Assembly: GCA_944320135.1 (NCBI GenBank)
Contig: CALUGI010000022.1
Location: 1 to 55,213 of the forward strand
Direction: 5' to 3'
Length of the DNA stretch: 55,213 nt
Source of the DNA: an uncultured Phocaeicola sp.
Lineage (GTDB): Bacteria; Bacteroidota; Bacteroidia; Bacteroidales; Bacteroidaceae
Part shown: in pieces, positions 25,806 to 34,417 of the stretch
How positions within the stretch are numbered: position 1 is the first letter of the stretch
Layout of the letters: every line of letters starts with the position of its first letter
The notes under the pieces: generated by a model
Database searches by the model: none
The model's input: only the letters and a program-made list of their open reading frames with translations
Told to the model about the DNA's origin: nothing
Program-made: the position numbers and the translations under genes

Positions 25806-25904
25806 CTCTAAATTTATACCGAATTTGGCGGTTGTATTCTCCAAATTTGTACTGAATTTGGCGGTTACGCTCTCCAAATTTATACCGAATTTGGCGGTTT
25901 CGTT
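25806..25904. repeat. Three tandem 33-bp palindromic repeats
   Basis: Units at 25806-25838, 25839-25871 and 25872-25904 are each 33 bp and differ at only a few positions. Each carries CCAAATT-N7-AATTTGG (the first has CTAAATT), so every unit is itself an inverted repeat. The array ends 12 nt before the -7 box of the AAA ATPase gene, a suitable place for multiple operator sites. On the minus strand the units also read as 11-codon repeats (TAKFGINLE-like), which looks incidental. Confidence 0.85.
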
Positions 25905-25916
25905 CGGACTTTTCTT

Positions 25917-25924
25917 TATCTTTG
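25917..25924 (+). promoter_or_regulatory. -7 box for AAA ATPase gene
   Basis: TATCTTTG, exact TAnnTTTG, 12 nt before the ATG at 25937. The nearest TTTG upstream is the right arm of the third 33-bp repeat (25890-25893), 23 nt away, slightly longer than normal. Confidence 0.55.
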
Positions 25925-25936
25925 CAAGAAAAAAGT

Positions 25937-27057
25937 ATGATAAAACGTGCAATCAAGAAATCCATTTTGGCAGATTACAGGCGTAGAAAAGTAATCGTTT
26001 TACTGGGAGCGAGGCAGGTAGGCAAAACTACATTGCTTTCAGAATTGCAAGAGGGGAAAGAAAAAATATTGTTTTTGAATTGCGATAATGCAGATGACGT
26101 GCTGTTGCTGGAAGGCAAAACGACCACAGAACTGAAACAATTGTTGTCGCCTTATGAACTTGTGTTCATAGACGAAGCCCAAAGAGTCAGGAATATCGGA
26201 CTGACCTTGAAAATGATTGGGGACTTGAAGTTGGACACGCAGGTGGTGGTAACCGGGTCTTCCTCACTCGGTATGGCGGACGAGATAAACGAGCCTGCGA
26301 CAGGAAGGTTGATAGAGTACAATCTTTTTCCTTTTTCTTTGCCGGAATTGGCAGACAGCAGTTCTGAAAGGGAAGAAGGCAGACTGTTGGGAAACCGCAT
26401 GATTACGGATTGTATCCGGAGGTGGTGACGGAGCCGGGAGACGCGAAGCGCACGCTGATGACACTGACCAACAACTATCTCTATAAAGACTTGTTTGCAT
26501 ATAAAGGCATTAAGAAGCCCGAACTCATTCAGAAACTGGTAAGGGCATTGGCCTTGCAGTTAGGAAGCGAGGTTTCCTACAATGAACTGAGCAACCTTTT
26601 GGGGGTTGACAAGAGTACGGTTGAAAATTACATCAATCTGTTGGAGAAGTGCTTTGTGGTGTTCCGCTTGGATTCCTTCAGCCGAAACTTGCGCAATGAA
26701 ATCAAGAGGGGAAAGAAAATCTATTTCTACGACAACGGGGTGAGGAACGCGGTTCTTTCCAATTTCGCTCCGTTGGAGTTGAGAAACGACGTCGGGGCTT
26801 TGTGGGAAAACCTTATGGTCAGCGAGAGGGTGAAACGCAACTCTTATTCCGGCAGCTTCGCGCAGCTTTTCTTTTGGCGCACTCATGAACAACAAGAAAT
26901 CGACTTGATTGAGGAACAGGACGGCGTTTTGCACACTTTTGAGTTCAAATGGAGCGGCAAGGCGAGGAACGCCCGGCCGAAAGCATTCGCCAATTCTTAT
27001 CCGAACTCGACATTCGAGGTCGTTACGCCGGAAAATTATTGGTCGTTCGTGCGCTAA
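25937..27057 (+). pseudogene. AAA ATPase with DUF4143 domain, frameshifted
   Basis: The first frame (25937-26428) encodes an AAA_14 module with Walker A LGARQVGKTTLL and Walker B ELVFIDEAQRV. The second (from about 26404 to 27057) encodes the rest, including a winged-helix-like part (LSNLLGVDKSTVENYINLLE) and the DUF4143 nuclease-like domain. Around 26402 the DNA reads ATG ATT ACG GAT; adding one T gives ATG ATT TAC GGA TTG TAT CCG, i.e. MIYGLYPEV, the expected family sequence. One base is therefore missing. With it, the protein would be 373 aa, the usual size. It is either a recent pseudogene or an assembly error. Family members are common accessory genes in Bacteroidetes; role unknown. Confidence 0.85.
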
Positions 27058-27136
27058 ACCGCTGCAAAGCCTTCGGTTTAGCGATGGTTCACTATTCATA
27101 AAAAAAGGTAAGATTGTCAGTTTTGGGGTGCATGGA

Positions 27137-27168
27137 TTTGTGGAAGACTTTTTTGCTGCGTAATTTTG
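27137..27168 (+). promoter_or_regulatory. Promoter of DUF5686 gene
   Basis: TTTG (27137-27140), 20 nt, TAATTTTG (27161-27168): an exact fit, 40 nt before the ATG at 27209. Confidence 0.7.
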
Positions 27169-27208
27169 CGTGCGATTTGTAGAATGACAGATAAGGTATT
27201 GTTTGAAT

Positions 27209-29851
27209 ATGGTAAAGAGACTTGCGTTGTTTTTGATGTTGTGCGTGGCGGTTGCGGGGCTTTCAGCTCAGAAGATTACAGGCGTCGTGACCGATTCAGA
27301 GACGGGCGACCCGATACCTTACCTGAACGTGTATTATGAGGGAAAGGAGGCGGGCACCGTTACGGACGTGGACGGGAGATATTCCATAGCGCTCCATCCC
27401 GAATGGAATACGCTGACGTTTTCAATGGTCGGATATTCGTCGCAGAAGTTCAAGGTGACGCCTTCTACAAGGAAAATAGACGTGAAGATGAGGGCCGACT
27501 TGATGCTTGATGAAGTGATAGTGAAGCCGAGAAAGGAGAAATATTCCCGGAAGAACAATCCGGCGGTGGAAATGATGCGGAAGGTTATCAAGGCGAAACA
27601 GCTTTACGACTTGGGGGCGAACGATTATTATCATTACACGAGGTATCAGAAGATTACGTTCTCTTTGAACGACCTTACGGCCGATTCGTTGCGAGAGTCG
27701 AACTTTTTCAAGAAATACCCGTTCTTCCGCGAGCAGGTGGAAGTGTGCGACGTGACGGGAAAGAACATTCTGCCTGTGTCGGTGGATGAAACCGTGTCGG
27801 AAAAGGTGTATCGCAAGAATCCGCACAGCGAGAAGACCATCGTCAAGGGCATGAACTCATCGGGCATCAACGAGCTGTTCAATACGGGCGACATCCTGAC
27901 TACTATCCTGAAGGATGTGTTTCAAGACATCAATATTTATCAAGACCGTTTCCGTTTCTTGCAGTATCCTTTTGACAGCCCTATCTCCGATGCGGGAATC
28001 AATTTCTACAAATACTACATCATGGACACGCTGGATGTGGACAAAAAGAAGTGTTTCCATCTCACGTTCGTGCCCAACAATTCGCAGGACTTCGGGTTTA
28101 CGGGCGAACTGTATATACTTGCCGACTCTACCTTCCGGGTGCATAAGTGCAGGCTGAACCTCCCGAAGAAGACGGACATCAACTTTGTGGACAACATGAT
28201 TATCGACCAGAAGTTCGGTGCGCTTCCTTCCGGCGAATGGGTGTTGAAGGAAGACGACATGCTGTGCGAACTTTCCTATTTGAGAAAGATTCTCGGTTCG
28301 TTCCAGGTGCGCCGGACTACAAGGTATTCCGATTTCGGCTTTGAAGAGATTCCCGACCGGATATTCAAGAAGAAAGGTGACGAAATAAAGGACGTGAACG
28401 CCATGATGCGCGATGATGCGTTCTGGAAGGAATACAGGCCGGAGCAGCTGACCAAATCGGAGAACAACATGGATAATTTTGTGGACAACCTGTCGAAAAT
28501 CAAAGGGTTCAAGTATATCATGTTCGTGGCCAAAGCCTTTATTGAAAACTTTGTGGAGACCGGCACGAAAGGCCGCCCCAGCAAAGTGGACATCGGGCCT
28601 ATCAACACCATGATTTCGAGCAACTACATCGACGGACTGCGTTTGAGAGGTTCTTTGCAGACCACGGCCAACTTCAATCCGCATTGGTTTTTCAGAGGAT
28701 ATTATGCTTACGGGTTCAAAGACCGGAAGTCGAAATACAAGGGAGAGGTGGAATATGCGTTCGACAAGAAGGAGTATCTGCCGAGAGAGTATCCCATCAA
28801 TTCGCTCACGCTGTCGTATTCTTACGACAACATGCTGCCTACGGACAAGTTCATGGGAACGGACAAGGACAACGTGTTCACTTCGTTGAAGGTGACTTCG
28901 GTTGACCAATACAACTACGAGCGCACGGCAAGCGTCAAGTATGAACTGGAAAGAGAGTCGGGGCTGAAGACTACGTTCCTGCTTCGTCACACTAATCTGG
29001 AACCGTGCGGAAAGTTGTTCTACCGCACGATGGAAGGAGAAAACCGCCTTCAGGCAGACATCGCTTCGGGCGCGCTCAGCGGTACGGAATGGGTTCGTTC
29101 GCCATACAACACGCACGATTTTTCGGTAGCCGAGGCTTCCGTCGCTCTTCGGTATGCGCCGGGAGAGACTTTCATCAACACGAAGCAGCGCCGTGTGCCC
29201 ATCAATCTTGACGCTCCGGTGTTCACGCTTCAGCACACGTTGGGGCTGAAAGGTGTGTTGGGCAGCGATTATACCTATAATATGAGCGAAGTGTCTTTTT
29301 ACAAGCGTTGGTGGCTCAGTTCGTGGGGAAACATCGACACTTCCCTGAAAGGAGGAATCCAGTGGAACAAGGTTCCGTTCCCGTTGCTGATTATGCCGGC
29401 GGCCAATCTTTCGTACATCATTCAGGACGAAACGTTCAGCCTGATAAACAATATGGAGTTTCTGAACGACCGCTACGCTTCGCTCGACGTGTCGTGGAAC
29501 ATGCAGGGAAAAATATTCAACCGCATCCCTTTGCTGAAAAAGCTGAAATGGCGCGAGTTTATCAGCGTGAAATGCTTGTGGGGAACGCTGACGGACAAGA
29601 ACAATCCGCTCCTTCCGCAAAATGCGAACGACCCGACCCTGATGATGTTTCCCGGACATTACGATGCGGCAGGCAACTTCCATACATCGAGCTATGTGAT
29701 GGACCCCAAAAAGCCGTATGTAGAAGTCAGTGCGGGCATACACAACATTTTCAAGCTGCTCCATGTGGAATATGTGCGCCGTTTGAACTACAATTATCTG
29801 CCGACGGCCAGCAAGTGGGGAATCCGTTTCATGATTCGGACGGTGTTCTGA
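27209..29851 (+). CDS. Outer-membrane protein, carboxypeptidase-regulatory-like + DUF5686
   Basis: An 880-aa exported protein. A signal peptide (about 1-20, ending GLSAQ) is followed by a CarboxypepD_reg-like beta-sandwich (KITGVVTDSETGDPIPYLNV and GTVTDVDGRYSI, residues 22-90), as found at the front of SusC-like proteins. The long remainder is DUF5686, a predicted beta-barrel that ends with aromatic-rich strands and a C-terminal Phe (MIRTVF). There is no TonB plug domain, so it is not a SusC transporter. A TTG two codons upstream is possible, but ATG at 27209 fits the signal peptide. Function is unknown; an outer-membrane location is well supported. Confidence 0.88.
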   Translation: MVKRLALFLMLCVAVAGLSAQKITGVVTDSETGDPIPYLNVYYEGKEAGTVTDVDGRYSIALHPEWNTLTFSMVGYSSQKFKVTPSTRKIDVKMRADLMLDEVIVKPRKEKYSRKNNPAVEMMRKVIKAKQLYDLGANDYYHYTRYQKITFSLNDLTADSLRESNFFKKYPFFREQVEVCDVTGKNILPVSVDETVSEKVYRKNPHSEKTIVKGMNSSGINELFNTGDILTTILKDVFQDINIYQDRFRFLQYPFDSPISDAGINFYKYYIMDTLDVDKKKCFHLTFVPNNSQDFGFTGELYILADSTFRVHKCRLNLPKKTDINFVDNMIIDQKFGALPSGEWVLKEDDMLCELSYLRKILGSFQVRRTTRYSDFGFEEIPDRIFKKKGDEIKDVNAMMRDDAFWKEYRPEQLTKSENNMDNFVDNLSKIKGFKYIMFVAKAFIENFVETGTKGRPSKVDIGPINTMISSNYIDGLRLRGSLQTTANFNPHWFFRGYYAYGFKDRKSKYKGEVEYAFDKKEYLPREYPINSLTLSYSYDNMLPTDKFMGTDKDNVFTSLKVTSVDQYNYERTASVKYELERESGLKTTFLLRHTNLEPCGKLFYRTMEGENRLQADIASGALSGTEWVRSPYNTHDFSVAEASVALRYAPGETFINTKQRRVPINLDAPVFTLQHTLGLKGVLGSDYTYNMSEVSFYKRWWLSSWGNIDTSLKGGIQWNKVPFPLLIMPAANLSYIIQDETFSLINNMEFLNDRYASLDVSWNMQGKIFNRIPLLKKLKWREFISVKCLWGTLTDKNNPLLPQNANDPTLMMFPGHYDAAGNFHTSSYVMDPKKPYVEVSAGIHNIFKLLHVEYVRRLNYNYLPTASKWGIRFMIRTVF

Positions 29852-29907
29852 CCACGGGTTCCGGCAATAGTTTTTCTGACAAAATTGCTTGTTTGCATAA
29901 GTTTTTG

Positions 29908-29915
29908 TAATTTTG
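29908..29915 (+). promoter_or_regulatory. -7 box for activator-lptE-TPR-secG operon
   Basis: TAATTTTG matches TAnnTTTG; ATTG lies 20 nt upstream. The ATG at 29945 is 29 nt downstream. The preceding gene stops at 29851 without a clear terminator. Confidence 0.55.
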
Positions 29916-29944
29916 TCATACATAATCAGAGGAAGTGAAGTTTT

Positions 29945-31255
29945 ATGGTGAAGACAGAAATCCAGAATGTGAAGCTGCGGTTCGGCATCATCGGCAATGC
30001 CGAGGGGCTGAACCGGGCGATAGATATAGCCATGCAGGTGGCTCCTACCGATTTGTCCGTATTGGTGACGGGGGAGAGCGGCGTAGGAAAGGAAAGTTTT
30101 CCGCAGATAATCCATCAGTTCAGCCGCAGGAAGCACGGGCCGTATATTGCCGTCAATTGCGGTGCAATCCCTGAAGGCACGATTGATTCCGAACTTTTCG
30201 GCCATGAGAAAGGCTCTTTTACGGGTGCCATCAGCGACCGTAACGGATATTTCGCCGAAGCGGACGGAGGGACAATCTTTCTGGATGAAGTCGGGGAGCT
30301 TCCCTTGTCTACTCAGGCGCGCCTGCTCCGTGTGCTCGAAACCGGAGAGTATATAAAGGTGGGTTCATCGAAAGTGCAGAAGACGGACGTCCGTATCGTG
30401 GCGGCCACGAACGTGAATTTTTCGGATGCCATCGCCGAAGGCCGTTTCCGCGAAGATTTGTATTACCGTCTGAATACGGTTCCCATCAAGGTGCCGCCTT
30501 TGCGCGAACGTCCGGACGACATCGTGCTTCTGTTCCGCAAATTCGCTTCAGACTTTGCAGAGAAATACCGTATGCCCGCCATCCAGCTTGCGGAAGACGC
30601 CAAGCGGATGCTTGCAGCCTATTCATGGCCGGGGAACATCCGCCAGCTTAAAAACATCACCGAGCAGATATCGATTATCGAAACCAACCGCGACATCAGT
30701 GCGGATATATTGAAGAATTATCTTCCCGCGCAGCCTGAAGCAAGTTTCCCGGCGCTTTTGGGAAGAAAGCCCGGCGAAAAGAAGTTTGAAAGCGAGCGCG
30801 AAATTCTTTATCAAGTGCTCTTTGATATGAGGCGGGATGTGACGGAACTGAAGAAGCTGGTGCATGGCATTCTTGCCGAGCGCAATGGCGGCGCTTCGGC
30901 GCCTCCCTCCCAAGATGAAAACGCCTTGCGTTATCTTCAAGACCCTTCGGTAAGCGTGATTCAGAACCCCTCGATTGTGGTGGAAGCTCCCTCTGTGGTG
31001 CCTGTTCCGCCGACCGGAAACGTTCCTTCCGTCAAGGTGACTTCTCCTGCGGTGAAGGTTTCTCCGATAGTGATGCCTGAAGTGCAGGACACGGAAGAGT
31101 ATGTCGAAGAAAACCTTTCGTTGGACGAAGTGGAAAAAGAGATGATTCGCAAGGCTCTTGAACGGCATCATGGCAAGAGAAAGAACGCAGCCAACGACTT
31201 GAAAATATCCGAACGGACGCTTTATCGAAAAATAAAAGAATATGGACTTGATTAA
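29945..31255 (+). CDS. Sigma-54-type transcriptional activator without receiver domain
   Basis: A 436-aa bacterial enhancer-binding protein. The AAA+ domain begins almost at the N-terminus: Walker A GESGVGKE (43-50, Val for the usual Thr), the sigma-54 contact loop GSFTGA (90-95, Ser for Ala), Walker B GGTIFLDEVGELP and the R-finger region LNTVPIKVPPLRERPDDI. A Pro/Val-rich linker follows (about 340-385), then a Fis-type helix-turn-helix (HHGKRKNAANDLKISERTLY). There is no receiver, PAS or GAF domain, so its activity must be set by level or by a separate partner. Its 3' end overlaps lptE by 14 nt, which ties it to envelope and secretion genes. Confidence 0.92.
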   Translation: MVKTEIQNVKLRFGIIGNAEGLNRAIDIAMQVAPTDLSVLVTGESGVGKESFPQIIHQFSRRKHGPYIAVNCGAIPEGTIDSELFGHEKGSFTGAISDRNGYFAEADGGTIFLDEVGELPLSTQARLLRVLETGEYIKVGSSKVQKTDVRIVAATNVNFSDAIAEGRFREDLYYRLNTVPIKVPPLRERPDDIVLLFRKFASDFAEKYRMPAIQLAEDAKRMLAAYSWPGNIRQLKNITEQISIIETNRDISADILKNYLPAQPEASFPALLGRKPGEKKFESEREILYQVLFDMRRDVTELKKLVHGILAERNGGASAPPSQDENALRYLQDPSVSVIQNPSIVVEAPSVVPVPPTGNVPSVKVTSPAVKVSPIVMPEVQDTEEYVEENLSLDEVEKEMIRKALERHHGKRKNAANDLKISERTLYRKIKEYGLD

Positions 31256-31772
31256 AAAGAAAAAAATCTCGGTTTGCCTGTCGGCCGCACTGCTCGGCAT
31301 TCTGACGGCATGTACTGTTTCTTATAAATTCAACGGTTCGTCTATCAATTACGACAAGGTGAAGACAATCTCTTTTGAGAATTTCCCGAACCGTTCGGCC
31401 GCTTTCGTGTGGGGCCCTATGGAATCGATGTTCAATACGGCGCTGCAAGACATCTACATGCAGCAAACCCGCTTGAAGCAGGTGAGGCGGGACGGCGACT
31501 TGCAGCTGTCGGGTGAAATCACCAACTATGACGCATATAATAAAGGTGTGGGCGCCGACGGATATTCCACGATGGCCGAACTGCGCATGACCGTAAACGT
31601 GCGCTTCGTGAACAACTCGAACCATGCGGAGGACTTCGACAACCAGCAGTTCTCGGCAAGCCGCGAATACAACTCTACCCAGCAGCTTTCAGCCGTGCAG
31701 GAAGAGCTGGTAACGCAGATGATTGACGAGATTGTAGATCAGATATTCAACGCTACGGTAGCTAACTGGTAA
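31242..31772 (+). CDS. lptE: LptE-family lipoprotein, LPS assembly
   Basis: A 176-aa lipoprotein (signal with lipobox GILTAC, Cys near 24) that by family plugs the LptD barrel and helps insert LPS in the outer membrane. After the anchor, YKFNGSSINYDKVKTISFEN, then NTALQDIYMQQTRLKQVRRD and GDLQLSGEITNYDAYNKG match Bacteroidetes LptE. The start overlaps the activator gene by 14 nt and the stop is 6 nt before the TPR-like gene, so the cluster is one transcript. Assignment rests on fold-pattern motifs, as LptE sequences diverge strongly. Confidence 0.85.
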   Translation: MDLIKKKKISVCLSAALLGILTACTVSYKFNGSSINYDKVKTISFENFPNRSAAFVWGPMESMFNTALQDIYMQQTRLKQVRRDGDLQLSGEITNYDAYNKGVGADGYSTMAELRMTVNVRFVNNSNHAEDFDNQQFSASREYNSTQQLSAVQEELVTQMIDEIVDQIFNATVANW

Positions 31773-31778
31773 GCGGAT

Positions 31779-32528
31779 ATGGATTCTATGTGGCAGCGTC
31801 GGTTGCAAGAATGGATCGGTCATCCTGAATCTCTGGATGAAGAGAGCCTCCGTTTGTTGAGAGAGCTGTTGGAGTTGTATCCTTATTTCCAGACAGCTCG
31901 TCTGTTGTATCTGAAAAACTTGTTCTTGTTGGGCGATTCAGGCTTTAAAAAGGAGTTGAGGAAAGGCGCTTTGTTTGTGGCAGACCTGAGCGTCTTGTTC
32001 TATTTTATAGAAGGAGAACGGTTTGAACTGAAAAGGCATTTTTCCGATGCCGGAAACGTTTCCGAACCGGACGGAGACCGCACGCTCGATTTGATTAACC
32101 GTTTCCTTTCGGATGCCGGGGAGAATGGAAACGGAGGTTTGCTGCCGTTGGCTGCGGAAGCAAGCATGGATTACACTTCCGTATTGCTGGAAGATGGAGA
32201 AGCGGAAGAAAAATTGTCGCGGCCTTTGCACGGGCAGGAGTTGATAGACCGCTTCATAGAGAGTGCAGGAGCGGACGGAGAATTGTTTTCAGCTTCTGGC
32301 GACAGGCAAGAGCTTTCCGACGAAACCTCTGTTCAGCCCGACGTGTCGGGTGAAGATGAGAGTTTCTTTACGGAAACGTTGGCGAAAATTTATGTTAAAC
32401 AGCAGCGGTATGACAAGGCTCTGGAAATTATTAAAAAATTAAATTTGAAATATCAAAAAAAAAATACTTACTTTGCAGACCAAATAAGATTCTTGGAAAA
32501 ATTGATTATTAACGCTAAATCAAAATAG
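31779..32528 (+). CDS. TPR-like protein between lptE and secG
   Basis: A 249-aa soluble protein without a signal peptide. The N-terminal half is helical (SLRLLRELLELYPYFQTARL, LYLKNLFLLGDSGFKKELR); a Glu/Asp-rich low-complexity centre follows (about 90-205); the C-terminus has one recognisable tetratricopeptide-like helix pair, ETLAKIYVKQQRYDKALEII. It is conserved in this position in Bacteroides as far as I recall, but no function is established. It starts 6 nt after lptE and ends 4 nt before secG. Confidence 0.75.
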   Translation: MDSMWQRRLQEWIGHPESLDEESLRLLRELLELYPYFQTARLLYLKNLFLLGDSGFKKELRKGALFVADLSVLFYFIEGERFELKRHFSDAGNVSEPDGDRTLDLINRFLSDAGENGNGGLLPLAAEASMDYTSVLLEDGEAEEKLSRPLHGQELIDRFIESAGADGELFSASGDRQELSDETSVQPDVSGEDESFFTETLAKIYVKQQRYDKALEIIKKLNLKYQKKNTYFADQIRFLEKLIINAKSK

Positions 32529-32532
32529 GAAA

Positions 32533-32901
32533 ATGTATTTATTATTAGTAGTATTATTGGTGCTTGCCGCTGTGCTGATGTGTTTCGTTGTGCTGGTGCA
32601 GAACTCTAAAGGAGGAGGGCTTTCTTCTGCTTTCGCTTCTTCGAATCAGATTATGGGTGTGCGTAAGACAACCGATTTTATTGAGAAACTGACTTGGGGG
32701 CTGGCTGTTTTTATGGTTGTTGTAAGCGTTGCTGCTTCGTATGTAATTCCTTCTCAGTCGGTAGACTCTTCAGTGATTATGGAACGTGCGGTGAAAGAGC
32801 AGACCACCAATCCGTTGAACGCTCCTGCGGGCTTCGCCGCTCCTCAGAGCAGTGATGCCGCTGCGACAGCTCCTGCCGCAAGTGATTCGACGAAGAATTG
32901 A
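32533..32901 (+). CDS. secG: Preprotein translocase subunit SecG
   Basis: A 122-aa inner-membrane protein of the SecYEG channel. Two helices are plain: MYLLLVVLLVLAAVLMCFVV and LTWGLAVFMVVVSVAASYVI. Between them is the family loop QNSKGGGLSSAFASSNQIMG. The C-terminal tail is Ala/Pro/Ser-rich, a usual feature in Bacteroidetes. It is the last gene of the operon; a hairpin terminator follows at 32959. Confidence 0.93.
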   Translation: MYLLLVVLLVLAAVLMCFVVLVQNSKGGGLSSAFASSNQIMGVRKTTDFIEKLTWGLAVFMVVVSVAASYVIPSQSVDSSVIMERAVKEQTTNPLNAPAGFAAPQSSDAAATAPAASDSTKN

Positions 32902-32958
32902 TTCGACACAACGGTAAAGCAGCGGATACCCCGAAGCAGTTTCCGCCAACAGAAAAGT

Positions 32959-33014
32959 AACGAATCTGACAGTTTCCCAGAATGCGGGGGAGTCAGGTTC
33001 GTTGCTTCCTTTTT
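32959..33014 (+). terminator. Terminator after secG
   Basis: AACGAATCTGAC and GTCAGGTTCGTT pair over 12 bp (one G-U/mismatch) with a 21-nt loop, followed by GCTTCCTTTTT. Confidence 0.7.
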
Positions 33015-33047
33015 CGCATCTTCATCCATCAAAATATTCCGGACATT

Positions 33048-34226
33048 ATGGAGGCACAGTCAAAAGAGCGCATTCTCGCAGTCGATGCGTTGCGCGGTTT
33101 TGCCGTGATGGGCATTATCCTATTGCACAATATCGAACATTTCAATTTTTATTCTTTCCCTGAGGCTTCCTCTCCGCTTGTGAAGTCGCTCGACAGTTCT
33201 TTGTGGGATTTCCTTTTCTTCTCGTTTTCTGGCAAGGCGTATGCCGTTTTTGCTTTGCTTTTCGGCTTTACGTTTTATCTGCAGAGCCGGAGCGCAGCAA
33301 AACGGGGAGAAGATTTCAAGAACCGCTACATGTGGCGGTTGTTGCTGTTGCTGGGCTTCGGTTTCGTCAACTCATTGTTTTTTCCCGGAGAGATTCTGGT
33401 GCTGTATGCCATTCTTGGTTTTGTCCTCGTGCCTGTGCGCCATTGGTCGGACAGGAGCCTGCTTATCTTGGCGGTGGTGCTGATGCTCCAGCCTTTGGAG
33501 TGGGTGAAGGTGTGCATGGGACTCGCCGACCCTTCGTTCGCTCCCAGACAGATGTTTTATTCGCTGGCTGACGTGTATCCGCAGTTGGGAGGCAGTTCTT
33601 TCACCGAGATGGTGAAAGTGAATTTCGTGACCGGGCAGTTGGCCAGCCTGAATTGGGCTTGGTGTTACGGACGGGTGTTCCAGACGTGTTCTCTGTTTAT
33701 GCTGGGACTGCTGTTCGGACGTTTGGGCTATTTCCGTTTTTCCTCTCCCGACGAGCGGAAGCGTTCGTGCTGTTTTTGGATTCGGATGCTCTGCGTGTCG
33801 CTTCCTCTGGCTGTCGTGCTGTATTACTTCAAGGGGTTCGTGTTCTCCTGCGTGGAGCAGAAACTGGTGTTGGACAGCCTGACGACCGTTTTGAATTCGT
33901 GGTACAATCTGTTTTTCATGTTTGCGATGGCGGCTGCTTTCCTGTTGCTTTATTGTGTGAATGAAGGCCGTGTGCTGCGCGTGCTTGCTCCTTACGGGCA
34001 GATGAGTCTGACCGATTATGTTACCCAATCCGTTATCGGGAGTTTCCTTTATTTCGGCTATGGATTGGAGCTGCACAAGGTGTGCGGAACAACTTGCAGT
34101 CTGCTGGTCGGCATGTGCTTCTTAGTGCTTCAGGTGGCTTTCGCACATTGGTGGTTCCGCCATTTCAAACGCGGTCCGTTGGAAACCGTTTGGCATAAGC
34201 TGACATGGATAGGGAGCAGAAGATAG
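33048..34226 (+). CDS. DUF418 membrane protein
   Basis: A 392-aa polytopic inner-membrane protein. It starts MEAQSKERILAVDALRGFAV, the hallmark N-terminus of the DUF418/acyltransferase-3-like group, and has about nine hydrophobic helices; FSGKAYAVFALLFGFTFYLQ and the C-terminal SLTDYVTQSVIG with FKRGPLETVWHKLTW are DUF418 features. The exact function is not established; a transporter or acyl-transfer role is only a guess. The frame extends to 32982 through the secG terminator, so 33048 is chosen. Conserved DALRG and GPLE motifs are intact. Confidence 0.9.
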   Translation: MEAQSKERILAVDALRGFAVMGIILLHNIEHFNFYSFPEASSPLVKSLDSSLWDFLFFSFSGKAYAVFALLFGFTFYLQSRSAAKRGEDFKNRYMWRLLLLLGFGFVNSLFFPGEILVLYAILGFVLVPVRHWSDRSLLILAVVLMLQPLEWVKVCMGLADPSFAPRQMFYSLADVYPQLGGSSFTEMVKVNFVTGQLASLNWAWCYGRVFQTCSLFMLGLLFGRLGYFRFSSPDERKRSCCFWIRMLCVSLPLAVVLYYFKGFVFSCVEQKLVLDSLTTVLNSWYNLFFMFAMAAAFLLLYCVNEGRVLRVLAPYGQMSLTDYVTQSVIGSFLYFGYGLELHKVCGTTCSLLVGMCFLVLQVAFAHWWFRHFKRGPLETVWHKLTWIGSRR

Positions 34227-34326
34227 ACGTTCCCGGAATGCCTTTCTCCGTAACTCTTGTTTTGTCTTTGCCTTGCTTCCGTGCGTTTGAGGTTCGGTTC
34301 TCCATATCATAGGCGAACCGCCGATA

Positions 34327-34395
34327 TATAAAAAATGCAGACTGCATCGGAATCTCGACGAATCATGCGGGATTCCAGTTGCAGTCTGCTTCTTA
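34327..34395 (-). terminator. Terminator after rubrerythrin gene (probably bidirectional)
   Basis: TGCAGACTGCA (34336-34346) pairs with TGCAGTCTGC (34380-34389), with a second inner pair GGAATC/GATTCC. On the minus strand it is followed by TTTTTTATATAT; on the plus strand by TTCTTATTAT, so it may also end the DUF418 gene. Confidence 0.75.
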
Positions 34396-34417
34396 TTATA
34401 TTGTCCGGCGGACAGAT

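Noticed and set aside
25537-25808. Small plus-strand frame with a hydrophobic start
   Set aside because: Cys- and Arg-rich, no promoter, lies in a degenerate GC-rich gap; probably chance.
25806-25904. CRISPR-like interpretation of the 33-bp repeats
   Set aside because: The units are contiguous, with no unique spacers, and no cas genes are near; they are plain tandem repeats.
27857-30205. Very long open frame (782 codons) on the minus strand opposite the DUF5686 gene
   Set aside because: It lies antisense to a well-supported signal-peptide protein, has an Arg/His/Val-rich composition typical of shadow frames, and no family-like motif.
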